The notes below the pieces were generated by a model. It searched no databases and was not told the DNA's origin. It saw only the letters and a program-made list of their open reading frames with translations. The position numbers and the translations under genes were made by a program. Below are positions 17,637 to 27,479 of a DNA stretch of 64,000 nt, one piece after another (within the stretch, counting starts at the first letter, position 1; every line of letters starts with the position of its first letter). The stretch is taken from NCBI GenBank assembly GCA_964388945.1, contig CAYMCM010000002.1, positions 18,172 through 82,171 of the forward strand, given 5' to 3'. This DNA comes from Roseburia_D sp964388945 (lineage in GTDB: Bacteria > Bacillota > Clostridia > Lachnospirales > Lachnospiraceae).

Positions 17637-19322
17637 ATGATCAATTTAATGAAACAGCCCTTTTTTCTTTCAGAAAAGGATATTGAATGGGTGGAAAATA
17701 CAAAAAAGCATATGACGCTTGAGGAAAAAATAGGACAGTTGTTTGTACCGATCGGATATTCAGGGGAAGCGGAATATCTCGATCAGGTCATGCTTGCACA
17801 TCACATCGGAGGAATCATGTATCGGTGCGGAAAGGCAGAGGAGATGCAGCAGACACATCGGTATCTTCAGGAAAATAGTAAGATCCCGCTTTTGATCGGT
17901 GCGAATCTTGAGGATGGCGGCTGCGGGATCGCTGTTGATGGGACACAGTACGGTAAGCAAATGCAGGTGGCTGCAACCGGGGACGCAGAGGATGCTTACA
18001 GACTTGGAAAAGTAAGCTGCAGTGAAGGTGCTGCGGTTGGATGTAATTGGGCATTTGCGCCTGTCGTGGATATAGACAGAAACTGGAGAAATCCTATCAC
18101 CAATGTGCGTACCTATGGAAATGATCCGGACAGGGTGTTGGCGTATGGATGTAATTACATGAAAGCCGCAAAAGAAGAAAATGTACTGGTTGCGATTAAG
18201 CACTTCCCGGGAGATGGGTGTGATGAGGTAGACCAGCATATCCTCACAAGTGTCAATGATCTTTCATGCGAGGAATGGGATAAGACCTATGGAAAAATTT
18301 ATAAAGGTCTGATCGATGCGGGAGCGCAGACCGTAATGGTAGGCCATATTGCACAGCCGGCATATCAGAAAAAATACAATCCTGATTTTCCGGAGAAATT
18401 AGTACCGGCATCTTTGTCTCCGGAGCTTTTAAAAGGTCTTCTTCGTCAAAAACTGGGATTCAACGGGCTGATCGTCACAGATTCTACCTGTATGGTTGGT
18501 TTCAGCAGCGCAATGAAGCGTGAAAAGGCAGTGCCGTATGCAATAGAGGCAGGCTGTGATATGTTTCTGTTTAATAAAGATCTGGAAGAAGATTACCAGT
18601 ATATGTTAAATGGTTACAAACAGGGTATCCTGTCTGAACAGCGTCTGGATGAAGCACTGACAAGAATACTGGCAACGAAAGCGGCACTTGGTCTGCATAA
18701 AAAGAAAAAAGAAGAAATTGTTCCGGTGGTATCTGCATTGGAGATCTTAAAATCAAAAGAACATGAAGCATGGGCGAAGAAAAGTGCAGATACAGCGGTG
18801 ACGCTGGTAAAAGATACCGCAAAGCTCTTGCCGCTCAGTCCGAAGAAAACGAAAAAGGTATTGCTTGAAATCATGGGAGATTTCCCATCAAATGAAAGAG
18901 TAGTTAAAAGTTTTGAGGAACGTTTGATGAAAGAAGGTTTTTTGGTAGAACGGTATGAACATGAAAATTTTGAAACTGCAAAATTTGATGTAGAAACGTT
19001 TAAGAAGAACTATGATCTGGTGATCTATATCGGCAATGTAGAAAATGCTTCGAATAAAGTGACAAACCGTTTATCATGGTTCACATTCTGGGGCAATGGC
19101 AATAATGTACCGTGGTTTGTGGAGGAAAGACCGACACTGTTTATCAGTCTGGCAAATCCTTATCATCTGGTGGATGTTCCGATGATAAAAACTTATATCA
19201 ATGCTTATTCCAATAGTGAGTATGTCATTGAGAGCGTTGTTGATAAGCTTATGGGAAGAAGCAGTTTTACCGGAAAAAGTCCGGTAGATCCATTTTGCGG
19301 AAAAGAATATTTGAAATGGTAG
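17637..19322 (+). CDS. GH3 beta-glycosidase (NagZ-like), cytoplasmic
   Basis: 561 residues, no signal peptide. GH3 barrel with KHFPGDGCDEVDQH, where the DxH pair matches the Asp-His acid/base dyad of NagZ-type enzymes, and nucleophile Asp282 in GLIVTDSTC. A second alpha/beta domain follows (about 390-560). The start ATG at 17637 has GAGGGAAAAT upstream. The truncated gene at 5293-6441 is its paralogue. In the operon it probably splits a sugar taken up by the ABC importer. NagZ relatives cleave beta-N-acetylglucosaminides or beta-glucosides; the substrate here cannot be decided. Confidence 0.88.
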   Translation: MINLMKQPFFLSEKDIEWVENTKKHMTLEEKIGQLFVPIGYSGEAEYLDQVMLAHHIGGIMYRCGKAEEMQQTHRYLQENSKIPLLIGANLEDGGCGIAVDGTQYGKQMQVAATGDAEDAYRLGKVSCSEGAAVGCNWAFAPVVDIDRNWRNPITNVRTYGNDPDRVLAYGCNYMKAAKEENVLVAIKHFPGDGCDEVDQHILTSVNDLSCEEWDKTYGKIYKGLIDAGAQTVMVGHIAQPAYQKKYNPDFPEKLVPASLSPELLKGLLRQKLGFNGLIVTDSTCMVGFSSAMKREKAVPYAIEAGCDMFLFNKDLEEDYQYMLNGYKQGILSEQRLDEALTRILATKAALGLHKKKKEEIVPVVSALEILKSKEHEAWAKKSADTAVTLVKDTAKLLPLSPKKTKKVLLEIMGDFPSNERVVKSFEERLMKEGFLVERYEHENFETAKFDVETFKKNYDLVIYIGNVENASNKVTNRLSWFTFWGNGNNVPWFVEERPTLFISLANPYHLVDVPMIKTYINAYSNSEYVIESVVDKLMGRSSFTGKSPVDPFCGKEYLKW

Positions 19323-19335
19323 TGAAAGGGAATCT

Positions 19336-20832
19336 ATGGAAAAAAATACAGAATTACTAAACAAAGCATTGCATTTACTGCCGGAGGTGAGAAAAACAAA
19401 GATCGTACCCCCAAAAGGGCAGAGTTTTTTTGAACCGCTCGGTAAGGGTGGAATGGTGGAGATCGATTTTGGCAGACACATGGTCGGATATCTGCATTTG
19501 AAGTTGGGATATATCAATTCGCATCCGGATGCACCGGTCTGGTTAAAAATTTATTTTGCAGAATCTAAAAAAGAATTGGAAGAAAAGGTGGAAAATTATG
19601 ATGGCTGGATTTGTTCTGGCTGGGTACAGCAGGAGCAGATCCATGTGGATGTGATCCCGGCAGAGATAGAACTTCCGAGAAGATATGCGTTTCGATATGT
19701 AAAGATAGAGGTTTTGGATATCAGCAGTAAATTTAAACTTACGATAGAGGATGCTTATGTGGAAGCAGTATCTTCTGCGGATGAGAGTACACTGATGCCA
19801 TATGAAAGTACGGACAAAGAATTGGTTGCGATTGACCGGATCGCATGTAATACGCTGCATGATTGTATGCAGCAGGTATTTGAGGATGGACCAAAGCGTG
19901 ACCGGAGATTATGGATCGGAGATCTGCGTTTGCAGGCACTTGCCAATTATGAAACCTATCGAATGAATGACATGGTAAAAGGCTGTCTGTATCTGTTTGC
20001 GGCACTTCCTATGGAAAATGGACAGGTGGGAGCCTGCGTATTTATGGAACCGGAACCGGAAGTAGATGATACTTGTATGTTTGATTATTCTTTACTTTTT
20101 ATCCCGACACTTTGGGATTATTATCAGGAAACCGGTGACAGACAGGCGCTCGAAGAATTGTGGCTGACGGTAAAACAGCAGTTAAAACTTGCAGAAGAGC
20201 GGGTGGATGAAGATGGGATCGTAGCAGACAGCGATGTTCTGGGCTGGTGTTTTCTCGACTGGTCATTGGAACTGAATAAACAGGCAGGAGCCCAGGGAGT
20301 GCTGTTGTATGCATTGAAAGCGGCAATCCGGATCGCAGAAGAACTAAAGGAAGATCGTGAAGCGGAAATGATGCAGAAAAAGTATGATCTTTATTGCGGG
20401 GCAGCAAAAAAATATTTTTGGGATGAAAAACAAAAGCTTTTTGTGAGCGGAAAAGACAGACAGGTTTCCTATGCAAGTCAGGTATGGCTGATACTTGGCT
20501 GTGCTGCGGATCAAAAAGAGGGCATTGATATTTTACATAGGGTAGCACAGCATAAAAATGCAGTGCGTATCGTTACGCCATACATGTATCATTATTATAT
20601 TGAGGCGTTTTTGCAGTGCGGGGAAAAAGAGGAAGCACTTCAGATCATGAAAACATACTGGGGAGGAATGGCAAAGCAGGGGGCTGATACCTTCTGGGAA
20701 CTGTATGATTCGAAGAATCCGGAAGAATCTCCGTATGGCGGAACCATTGTAAACAGTTATTGCCATGCATGGAGCTGCGCTCCGGCGTATTTTCTCAGGA
20801 GATATTATACAGGCAAATTTGGAAAATGGTAG
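19336..20832 (+). CDS. Short GH78-like glycosidase
   Basis: 498 residues, made of one short beta-sandwich domain (about 1-150) and an (alpha/alpha)6 barrel; full GH78 enzymes have about 900 residues and more N-terminal domains. The catalytic stretch reads DGPKRDRRLWIGD, where classical GH78 has D-C-P-x-R-(E)-x-x-G-W-x-G-D: both outer Asp and the Arg are kept, and Asp replaces the catalytic Glu. It may remove rhamnose or a related sugar. It lies 13 bp after GH3 and 8 bp before the chemoreceptor. No signal peptide, so it works inside the cell. Confidence 0.8.
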   Translation: MEKNTELLNKALHLLPEVRKTKIVPPKGQSFFEPLGKGGMVEIDFGRHMVGYLHLKLGYINSHPDAPVWLKIYFAESKKELEEKVENYDGWICSGWVQQEQIHVDVIPAEIELPRRYAFRYVKIEVLDISSKFKLTIEDAYVEAVSSADESTLMPYESTDKELVAIDRIACNTLHDCMQQVFEDGPKRDRRLWIGDLRLQALANYETYRMNDMVKGCLYLFAALPMENGQVGACVFMEPEPEVDDTCMFDYSLLFIPTLWDYYQETGDRQALEELWLTVKQQLKLAEERVDEDGIVADSDVLGWCFLDWSLELNKQAGAQGVLLYALKAAIRIAEELKEDREAEMMQKKYDLYCGAAKKYFWDEKQKLFVSGKDRQVSYASQVWLILGCAADQKEGIDILHRVAQHKNAVRIVTPYMYHYYIEAFLQCGEKEEALQIMKTYWGGMAKQGADTFWELYDSKNPEESPYGGTIVNSYCHAWSCAPAYFLRRYYTGKFGKW

Positions 20833-20840
20833 GTGAGAGC

Positions 20841-22574
20841 ATGAAAAAAATAAGAAGTAAAGTATTGGTAATGATCACAATATTTGTGGCGATATTTGTT
20901 CTGAACGTAGCAACTGCAATTTATGCCCAGTATAATGTGACAATGGCTGGGGAGAAGATCACGGAATATTATATTCCGATACAGACGGAGATCTTTACGA
21001 TACAAAAAAGTATGGAAAGAGGACAGAAGTATTTAAATATCATAAGTCTGTATGACGATGCGGATCTTCGTGTGCAATTAGAGAGTGCCCTGTCAGAAGA
21101 GATAGAGACTCTTTATGCAAGTGAAACAAAAGTGGACTCCTATTTAGCAGAGATAGAGGATGAAAAATTAGAAAGTGCGATGCGTGCATATACAGATTTT
21201 CTGGAAGAAGTGATCGTGCAGTTTACAGCGATACAGGAATATGTGGATGAAGGAGATTTTGAGAATGCCAATACGGCACTTGGAGTCGAATTTCAGAGTC
21301 TTGTAACAGAGAAGGGAGAGTCGGCAGAAACGGAGCTGACCAAAGTACTGGAAGCTGGAATTACAAGATCATCGCAGGAGTATAACGGTGCGATGCAGAT
21401 CAATCTGCGTGTAACCATTCTGCTGTTGGGAATCTTTGCTGTGGTGGCAGTCATAGTCTGGCTGATCGCGAAAAAAACGGTGAGCGATCCGGCAAGTCAT
21501 GCAAGCTCCCAGTTGAATGATATAATAGACGGCATTAATCAGATGCGCGGAGATCTGACAGAGCGCATAGATGTGGTTTCTAAAGATGAGATCGGGCAGT
21601 TATCAGAAGGAATCAACAATTTTATCATACAGCTTCAGGTAGTCATGCAGAAAGTAAAATTGCAGTCGGAACAGATGGAGCAGTCTTTAAAAGAAATGGA
21701 TCGTGAAGTCAGCAGTTCTGATGAAAATGTGAATAGTGTGGCTGCAGTTATGCAGCAGATCACTGCCAGTATGGAGGAAATAACCGCTACCATTGAAGGA
21801 TTAAGCGGGAATACGCAGGATATTTTAAAATCGGTAAACAGTGTCAATGACCAGACGAAAGAAGGAGTTGCGCTGGCGACGGATATTAAGGCACTTGCGA
21901 TCGGGATCAAGGAGGAGACCGAAAAGAAAAAAGATGAGATCCATGACATTATGTCGGAAAAACAGCAGATTTTGCATACATCGATTGAAGACAGCCGGAA
22001 GATAGAAAACATCAACAATCTCACGAATGATATTTTAGAGATCGCAAGCCAGACAAATTTACTTGCGCTTAACGCATCGATCGAAGCGGCACGGGCTGGA
22101 GAAGTAGGAAAAGGATTTGCAGTCGTAGCAGATGAGATACGGCAGCTTGCGGAAAACAGTAAAAATACAGCAAACGATATTCAGGAGATCAGTCAGCTTG
22201 TGATCTCGGCAGTGAATAAGCTGATGGAGAACGCACAGGATCTGATGGGATTTATGCAGGAAAGAGTGCTTGATGATTATGTTGGGTTTGAAGGCGCGGC
22301 GGATATGTATTACGAAAAAGCAGAGCATATGGATCATATTATGGGCATTTTTGATATGAATATTGCACAACTGCGTCAGACCATAGAAAAGATCACAGAA
22401 GGAACTACGAATATCACTGTGGCGGTAGGGGAAAATGCAACCGGTGTTAGTACGGCAACAGAAAATGTTACAAGCCTTGCGGGTTCGATTACCGTGATCC
22501 ACGGACAGGCGGCAAAAAATATGGAGTCGTCGGAAAATCTGATGTCTGAATTAAAACGGTTTAAAAAGATATAG
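20841..22574 (+). CDS. Methyl-accepting chemotaxis protein
   Basis: 577 residues, start at the ATG 20841 (GGTGAGA upstream). Membrane segment 1 (about 7-28), a mostly helical extracellular domain of about 160 residues (four-helix-bundle type), membrane segment 2 (about 193-215), HAMP domain, and a cytoplasmic coiled-coil signalling domain with the conserved tip ASIEAARAGEVGKGFAVVAD. It is the last gene of the ABC/GH3/GH78 operon, 8 bp after the GH78-like gene. It likely steers swimming toward the sugar this operon handles, directly or through the binding lipoprotein (inference). Confidence 0.92.
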   Translation: MKKIRSKVLVMITIFVAIFVLNVATAIYAQYNVTMAGEKITEYYIPIQTEIFTIQKSMERGQKYLNIISLYDDADLRVQLESALSEEIETLYASETKVDSYLAEIEDEKLESAMRAYTDFLEEVIVQFTAIQEYVDEGDFENANTALGVEFQSLVTEKGESAETELTKVLEAGITRSSQEYNGAMQINLRVTILLLGIFAVVAVIVWLIAKKTVSDPASHASSQLNDIIDGINQMRGDLTERIDVVSKDEIGQLSEGINNFIIQLQVVMQKVKLQSEQMEQSLKEMDREVSSSDENVNSVAAVMQQITASMEEITATIEGLSGNTQDILKSVNSVNDQTKEGVALATDIKALAIGIKEETEKKKDEIHDIMSEKQQILHTSIEDSRKIENINNLTNDILEIASQTNLLALNASIEAARAGEVGKGFAVVADEIRQLAENSKNTANDIQEISQLVISAVNKLMENAQDLMGFMQERVLDDYVGFEGAADMYYEKAEHMDHIMGIFDMNIAQLRQTIEKITEGTTNITVAVGENATGVSTATENVTSLAGSITVIHGQAAKNMESSENLMSELKRFKKI

Positions 22575-22633
22575 AAAATAAGGACAGTTTTTTGGTCTAA
22601 TCAGAGCCTAAAAAACTGTCCTTATTTTTGTTA
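22571..22633. repeat. 63-bp palindromic repeat, copy 2
   Basis: The same element as at 9271-9333, with two base differences. Here the stem is stronger: 21 bases (22575-22595) pair with 22607-22628, with one bulged T and loop TCTAATCAGAG. It begins inside the chemoreceptor stop codon and ends 38 bp before the rhaB ATG. It can act as a terminator for the upstream operon; because no promoter fits after it, it may also be a read-through or attenuation site for rhaBAD. Confidence 0.85.
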
Positions 22634-22671
22634 TTCTTAGATCATCAACAGGAGATAAAGGAGAGCCGAAC

Positions 22672-24069
22672 ATGGATAGGAAATATTATCTGGCAGTCGA
22701 TATCGGGGCTTCCAGCGGCCGCCATATGCTTTCCCATCTGGAGGACGGAAAGATGGTGTTAGAGGAGATCTACCGTTTCCCGAATGGGATGACAGAAAAA
22801 GACGGACACAAGATCTGGGATGTCGATCAGTTGTTCAATGAGATTCTTGCCGGGATGAAAAAATGTGCTTTGGCAGGAAAGATCCCATACAGCATGGGAA
22901 TCGACACCTGGGCGGTGGATTTTGTTTTGCTGGATGCAAAAGATAAAAGGATCGGGGACGCAGTTGCTTATCGTGATGGAAGAACTGCGGGGATGGACGA
23001 GAAAGTTTATGAACAGATTCCGGAAGAGATGCTCTATCAGAAAACAGGAATACAAAAGCAGATATTTAATACGATCTATCAGTTGATGGCGGTAAAGGAA
23101 CAAACGCCAAAACAGTTACAAAAAGCGAAAACCATGCTGATGATTCCGGATTATTTTCATTTTCTTCTGACCGGAAAAAAGGTACATGAATATACGAACG
23201 CGACAACGACACAGCTTGTAGATCCGAAGACGAAGGATTGGGACAGAGAGCTGATACAAAAACTTGGTTATCCGGAAGAAATTTTTGGAAAGATTAAAAA
23301 TCCGGGTTATGAAGTAGGCGGACTTACAGAGGAGATCCGGGAACAAGTCGGATTTAACTGCAAAGTGGTTCTTCCGCCGACACACGATACCGCATCTGCG
23401 GTCGTTGCGGTTCCGACGCAGGAGGAGCATGCACTTTATATCAGTTCCGGAACATGGTCGCTTATGGGAACGGAACTGATGCAGGCAGACTGCACGAAAG
23501 AGAGCAGAGAGAGTAACCTGACGAATGAGGGCGGATATGATTACCGGTTCCGCTATCTGAAAAATATCATGGGACTCTGGATGATCCAGTCGGTACGCAA
23601 AGAGATCGCACCGGACATGAGTTTTGGAGAAATCTGTGAACTTGCGTCAAAGGAGGATATTTCTTCCATTGTAGATGCAAATGATGCGAGATTTTTAGCA
23701 CCGGAAAATATGACGGAGGAAGTAAAAAAGGCGTGCAGGGAATCCATGCAGCAGATACCGGAAACGATCGCGGAGGTGGCGGCAGTCATCTACAACAGCC
23801 TTGCGGAGTGTTATGCGGCTACGGTCAAAGAGATCGAGGCACTGACAGGAAGAGAGTACCGCCAGATCCACATTGTGGGCGGAGGCGCAAATGCACGGTA
23901 TTTAAATGAACTTACCGCAAAATCTACCGGCAAAAAAATATATGCGGGACCGACGGAGGCTACGGCAGTCGGCAATATCGCCGCACAGATGATTGCGGCG
24001 GGAGCTTTAAAAGATTTAAAAGAAGCAAGACAGTGCATATTTGAATCATTTGAAATCCATGAATTTTAA
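22672..24069 (+). CDS. rhaB: L-rhamnulokinase
   Basis: 465 residues, FGGY sugar-kinase fold. It phosphorylates L-rhamnulose to rhamnulose-1-phosphate. The N-terminal phosphate loop is AVDIGASSGRHMLSHL, followed by MGIDTWAVDFVLLD with conserved Asp, and the C-terminal IHIVGGGANARYLNELTA adenine site. Ribosome site AAAGGAG. First gene of rhaB-rhaA-rhaD-fucO. This order, without a rhaM mutarotase, is common in gut Firmicutes. Confidence 0.97.
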   Translation: MDRKYYLAVDIGASSGRHMLSHLEDGKMVLEEIYRFPNGMTEKDGHKIWDVDQLFNEILAGMKKCALAGKIPYSMGIDTWAVDFVLLDAKDKRIGDAVAYRDGRTAGMDEKVYEQIPEEMLYQKTGIQKQIFNTIYQLMAVKEQTPKQLQKAKTMLMIPDYFHFLLTGKKVHEYTNATTTQLVDPKTKDWDRELIQKLGYPEEIFGKIKNPGYEVGGLTEEIREQVGFNCKVVLPPTHDTASAVVAVPTQEEHALYISSGTWSLMGTELMQADCTKESRESNLTNEGGYDYRFRYLKNIMGLWMIQSVRKEIAPDMSFGEICELASKEDISSIVDANDARFLAPENMTEEVKKACRESMQQIPETIAEVAAVIYNSLAECYAATVKEIEALTGREYRQIHIVGGGANARYLNELTAKSTGKKIYAGPTEATAVGNIAAQMIAAGALKDLKEARQCIFESFEIHEF

Positions 24070-24087
24070 AAGAGAAGGAGAAGAACT

Positions 24088-25338
24088 ATGACAGGATACG
24101 AAGCAGCAAAAGAAAAATATAAAGCACTTGGCGTTGATGTAGAAAAAGCAATGGAAACTTTAAAGAACGTTCCGGTTTCTCTGCATTGCTGGCAGTTGGA
24201 CGATGTGATCGGATTTGACAATGACGGCGGACTGACCGGCGGAATCCAGACAACGGGCAATTATCCGGGACGCGCAAAAACGCCGGAACAGCTTATGGCA
24301 GATATGGAAGAAGCTATGAAACTTATGCCGGGGACAGCGAAATTAAATATCCATGCATCTTATGCAATCTTAGAGCCGGGTGAATTTGCAGACCGGAATG
24401 CCTTAGAGCCGAAGCATTTTGCAAAGTGGGTGGAATTTGCGAAAAAGCATCACATGGGTATTGACTTTAATCCGACCTTTTTCTCACATGAAAAGGTAAA
24501 AGACGGTCTGACTTTATCCAGTCCGGATGAGGAGACCAGAAAATTCTGGATCGATCATGGAAAAGCGTGTATTCGCATTTCCGAGTATTTTGCAAAAGAA
24601 ACGGGGATGCCATGCGTCATGAATATCTGGACGGGAGACGGATTTAAGGATGTTCCGGCGGATCGTATGGGACCGCGTATGCGCTACAAGGATTCCATTG
24701 AGCAGATTTTATCCGAGCCGTATGATAAAAATCTTGTAAAACCATGCGTGGAGTCTAAGGTGTTCGGAATCGGTGTGGAATCCTATACGGTGGGATCAGC
24801 GGAATTTACGCTGAGCTTTGCGGCACTTCATGACGGCTGTATGCCGCTGATGGACAACGGACATTATCATCCGATGGAATATGTGTCAGATAAGATTCCG
24901 GCAATGCTCTGTTTCTATCCGGAATTTGCGCTTCACATTACAAGAGGTGTGCGCTGGGATTCCGATCATGTCCTGATCTTGGATGATGAGACGAAGGAGA
25001 TGGCAAAGGAGATCGTAAGAAACGATGCGCTTGACCGTGTCTATATGGCTCTCGATTATTTTGATGCGAGCATTAACCGTATTTCGGCACTTGCAACGGG
25101 ATTCAGAAGCTGGCAGAAGGCACTTCTTATGGCACTCTGCACACCAAATGAAATGTTGAAAGAACTTCAGGATGCGAACCAGATGAGCAAACTTATGGTT
25201 ATGAATGAAGCAGTAAAGATGCTTCCGATCGGAGAGATCTGGGAGGAATACTGCCGCAGAGAAGGTGTCGCGGACGATCTGCATTTCTTTGATGAGATTG
25301 AAAAGTATGAAAATGAAGTATTAAAAAAGCGAATTTAG
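24088..25338 (+). CDS. rhaA: L-rhamnose isomerase
   Basis: 416 residues, the normal RhaA length. It interconverts L-rhamnose and L-rhamnulose in a metal-dependent TIM barrel. Family stretches seen: VPVSLHCWQLDDVIGF, KLNIHASYA, GIDFNPTFFSHEKV, MPLMDNGHYHPME (metal and substrate ligands) and GVRWDSDHVLILDD. It begins 18 bp after rhaB with AGAAGGAGAAG before the ATG. Confidence 0.97.
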   Translation: MTGYEAAKEKYKALGVDVEKAMETLKNVPVSLHCWQLDDVIGFDNDGGLTGGIQTTGNYPGRAKTPEQLMADMEEAMKLMPGTAKLNIHASYAILEPGEFADRNALEPKHFAKWVEFAKKHHMGIDFNPTFFSHEKVKDGLTLSSPDEETRKFWIDHGKACIRISEYFAKETGMPCVMNIWTGDGFKDVPADRMGPRMRYKDSIEQILSEPYDKNLVKPCVESKVFGIGVESYTVGSAEFTLSFAALHDGCMPLMDNGHYHPMEYVSDKIPAMLCFYPEFALHITRGVRWDSDHVLILDDETKEMAKEIVRNDALDRVYMALDYFDASINRISALATGFRSWQKALLMALCTPNEMLKELQDANQMSKLMVMNEAVKMLPIGEIWEEYCRREGVADDLHFFDEIEKYENEVLKKRI

Positions 25339-25377
25339 CATGATATGGACAAAATCAGAGAGAGAGGAAAACAAGAG

Positions 25378-26199
25378 ATGAAATTTTTGGATGCAGAATT
25401 TGTACAGGGATTTATCCGTATGGCAAATGACGGATGGGAACAGGGATGGCATGAAAGAAACGGCGGAAATCTGTCTTATCGTGTGAAACCGGAAGAAGTG
25501 GAGCTGGTAAAAGAAAATTTTTCCATAAACGAATGGCAGCCGATCGGAACAAGTGTTCCAAATCTGGCGGGAGAATATTTTCTGGTGACCGGAAGCGGAA
25601 AATATTTCCGAAATGTGATCTTAAAGCCGGAGGATTCCATCTGCATGATCAAGCTTGACGATAAAGGAGAAAATTACAGCATTGTCTGGGGACTTGTAAA
25701 TGGAGGAAGACCGACTTCAGAACTTCCGAGCCATCTGATGAATCTGGAGGTAAAGAAGTTAAAAAATCCGAATTACCGTGTGGTATATCATGCGCATACG
25801 ACAAACATTATCGCACTGACCTTTGTGCTTCCGTTAGAAGATGAGATTTTTACCAGAGAACTCTGGGAGATGGCGACCGAGTGTCCTGTTGTATTTCCGG
25901 ATGGGATCGGTGTTGTGCCGTGGATGGTTCCGGGCGGCAGAGAGATCGCAGTTGCAACCAGTGAACTGATGAAAAAATATGATCTTGCGATCTGGGCGCA
26001 TCACGGTATGTTTGCGGCAGGTGAGGATTTTGATCTGACGTTTGGTCTGATGCATACAGCAGAAAAATCGGCGGAGATTCTTGTAAAAATGCTCTCTATG
26101 AGACCGGATAAATTACAGACGATCACGCCGGATAATTTCCGTCAGCTTGCAGGGGATTTCGGAGTTACTCTGCCGGAAAAATTCTTATATGACAAATAA
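25378..26199 (+). CDS. rhaD: Rhamnulose-1-phosphate aldolase
   Basis: 273 residues, class II aldolase family. It splits rhamnulose-1-phosphate into dihydroxyacetone phosphate and L-lactaldehyde. Zinc ligands are visible in VVYHAHTTNIIAL and IWAHHGMFAAGEDFD; the phosphate-binding stretch is ERNGGNLSYR and LVTGSGKYFRN. I start it at 25378 (GAGAGAGGAAAAC upstream, MKFLDAEFVQGF) rather than at the in-frame ATG at 25345, which has no good ribosome site. Confidence 0.97.
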   Translation: MKFLDAEFVQGFIRMANDGWEQGWHERNGGNLSYRVKPEEVELVKENFSINEWQPIGTSVPNLAGEYFLVTGSGKYFRNVILKPEDSICMIKLDDKGENYSIVWGLVNGGRPTSELPSHLMNLEVKKLKNPNYRVVYHAHTTNIIALTFVLPLEDEIFTRELWEMATECPVVFPDGIGVVPWMVPGGREIAVATSELMKKYDLAIWAHHGMFAAGEDFDLTFGLMHTAEKSAEILVKMLSMRPDKLQTITPDNFRQLAGDFGVTLPEKFLYDK

Positions 26200-26251
26200 T
26201 TAAGAAACAGTAATAAAAATATGCAAAAAAATACATAGTCAGGAGGAAAAA

Positions 26252-27403
26252 ATGATGGCAAACAGATTTGTATTAAATGAGATTTCTTATCATGGAGCAG
26301 GAGCAATAGAAGAGATCGGAGCAGAATCAACAGGAAGAGGATATAAAAAGGCATTTGTATGTTCAGATCCGGATCTGGTCAAGTTCGGAGTAACGAAAAA
26401 GGTATTGGATGTATTGGAAAAAGCAGGTATTGCTTATGATCTGTATTCTAATATCAAACCAAATCCGACAGTGGAAAATGTTAAGACGGGTGTAGAGGCA
26501 TTTAAACAGTCCAAAGCAGATTATATCGTGGCGATCGGCGGCGGATCTTCGATGGATACTGCAAAAGCGGTCGGTATCATTATCGCCAATCCGGAGTTTG
26601 AGGATGTTGTAAGCTTAGAGGGCGTTGCACCGACAAAAAATAAATCCGTTCCGATCTTTGCAGTGCCGACAACAGCCGGAACAGCAGCAGAGGTAACGAT
26701 CAATTATGTCATTACGGATGCTCGGAAGAACCGGAAAATGGTGTGTGTCGATCCGAAAGACATTCCGGTGGTCGCATTTGTCGATCCGGATATGATGTCA
26801 ACCATGCCGAAAGGTCTTACTGCGGCAACCGGAATGGATGCGCTGACACATGCGATTGAAGGATATATTACTGCAGGAGCCTGGGAACTGTCTGATATGT
26901 TTCACTTAAAGGCGATCGAGATCATTTCCCGTTCTCTTCGCGGGGCAGTGGAGAATAAACCGGAAGGCAGAGCGGATATGGCACTCGGCGAGTATGTGGC
27001 AGGTATGGGATTTTCGAATGTTGGTCTTGGAATTGTTCATTCTATGGCACATCCGCTTGGCGCATTATACGATACGCCGCACGGTGTGGCAAATGCAATC
27101 CTTCTGCCGACCGGAATGGAATATAATGCACCGGTATCCGGGGAAAAATACCGTGAGATCGCACGCGCTATGGGAGTAGAAGGCGTGGATAATATGTCAC
27201 AGGAAGAATATAGACAGGCGGCGATCGGTGCCGTAAAGAAACTGTCGCAGGATGTTGGAATCCCGGCAGATTTAAAAGATATCGTAAAAAAAGAGGACAT
27301 TCCATTCCTTGCCCAGTCCGCATACGATGACGCATGCAGACCTGGCAATCCGAGGGAGACAAGTGTAGAAGAGATCACAAAATTATACGAATCTCTTTTA
27401 TAA
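26252..27403 (+). CDS. fucO: Lactaldehyde reductase (1,2-propanediol oxidoreductase)
   Basis: 383 residues, iron-dependent alcohol dehydrogenase family. It reduces L-lactaldehyde from the RhaD reaction to 1,2-propanediol with NADH. NAD-binding GGGSSMDTAKAVG and the metal-binding stretch HSMAHPLGALYDTPHGVAN are present. AGTCAGGAGG precedes two adjacent ATG codons (26252, 26255). Last gene of the rha operon, followed by a strong terminator. Propanediol dehydratase and microcompartment genes are not in the window, so whether propanediol is secreted or turned into propionate/propanol is open. Confidence 0.95.
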   Translation: MMANRFVLNEISYHGAGAIEEIGAESTGRGYKKAFVCSDPDLVKFGVTKKVLDVLEKAGIAYDLYSNIKPNPTVENVKTGVEAFKQSKADYIVAIGGGSSMDTAKAVGIIIANPEFEDVVSLEGVAPTKNKSVPIFAVPTTAGTAAEVTINYVITDARKNRKMVCVDPKDIPVVAFVDPDMMSTMPKGLTAATGMDALTHAIEGYITAGAWELSDMFHLKAIEIISRSLRGAVENKPEGRADMALGEYVAGMGFSNVGLGIVHSMAHPLGALYDTPHGVANAILLPTGMEYNAPVSGEKYREIARAMGVEGVDNMSQEEYRQAAIGAVKKLSQDVGIPADLKDIVKKEDIPFLAQSAYDDACRPGNPRETSVEEITKLYESLL

Positions 27404-27434
27404 TTCTTATATCAGGTATTTCTATTCATCAACC

Positions 27435-27479
27435 ATTCAGGCACTCAGAGTATTTCTGGGTGCCTGAATCATTTTTTTT
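27435..27479. terminator. Bidirectional terminator between fucO and the AraC gene
   Basis: Perfect 10-bp stem ATTCAGGCAC (27435-27444) and GTGCCTGAAT (27460-27469), then TCATTTTTTTT. It lies between convergent genes and overlaps the AraC stop codon by a base. Confidence 0.88.
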
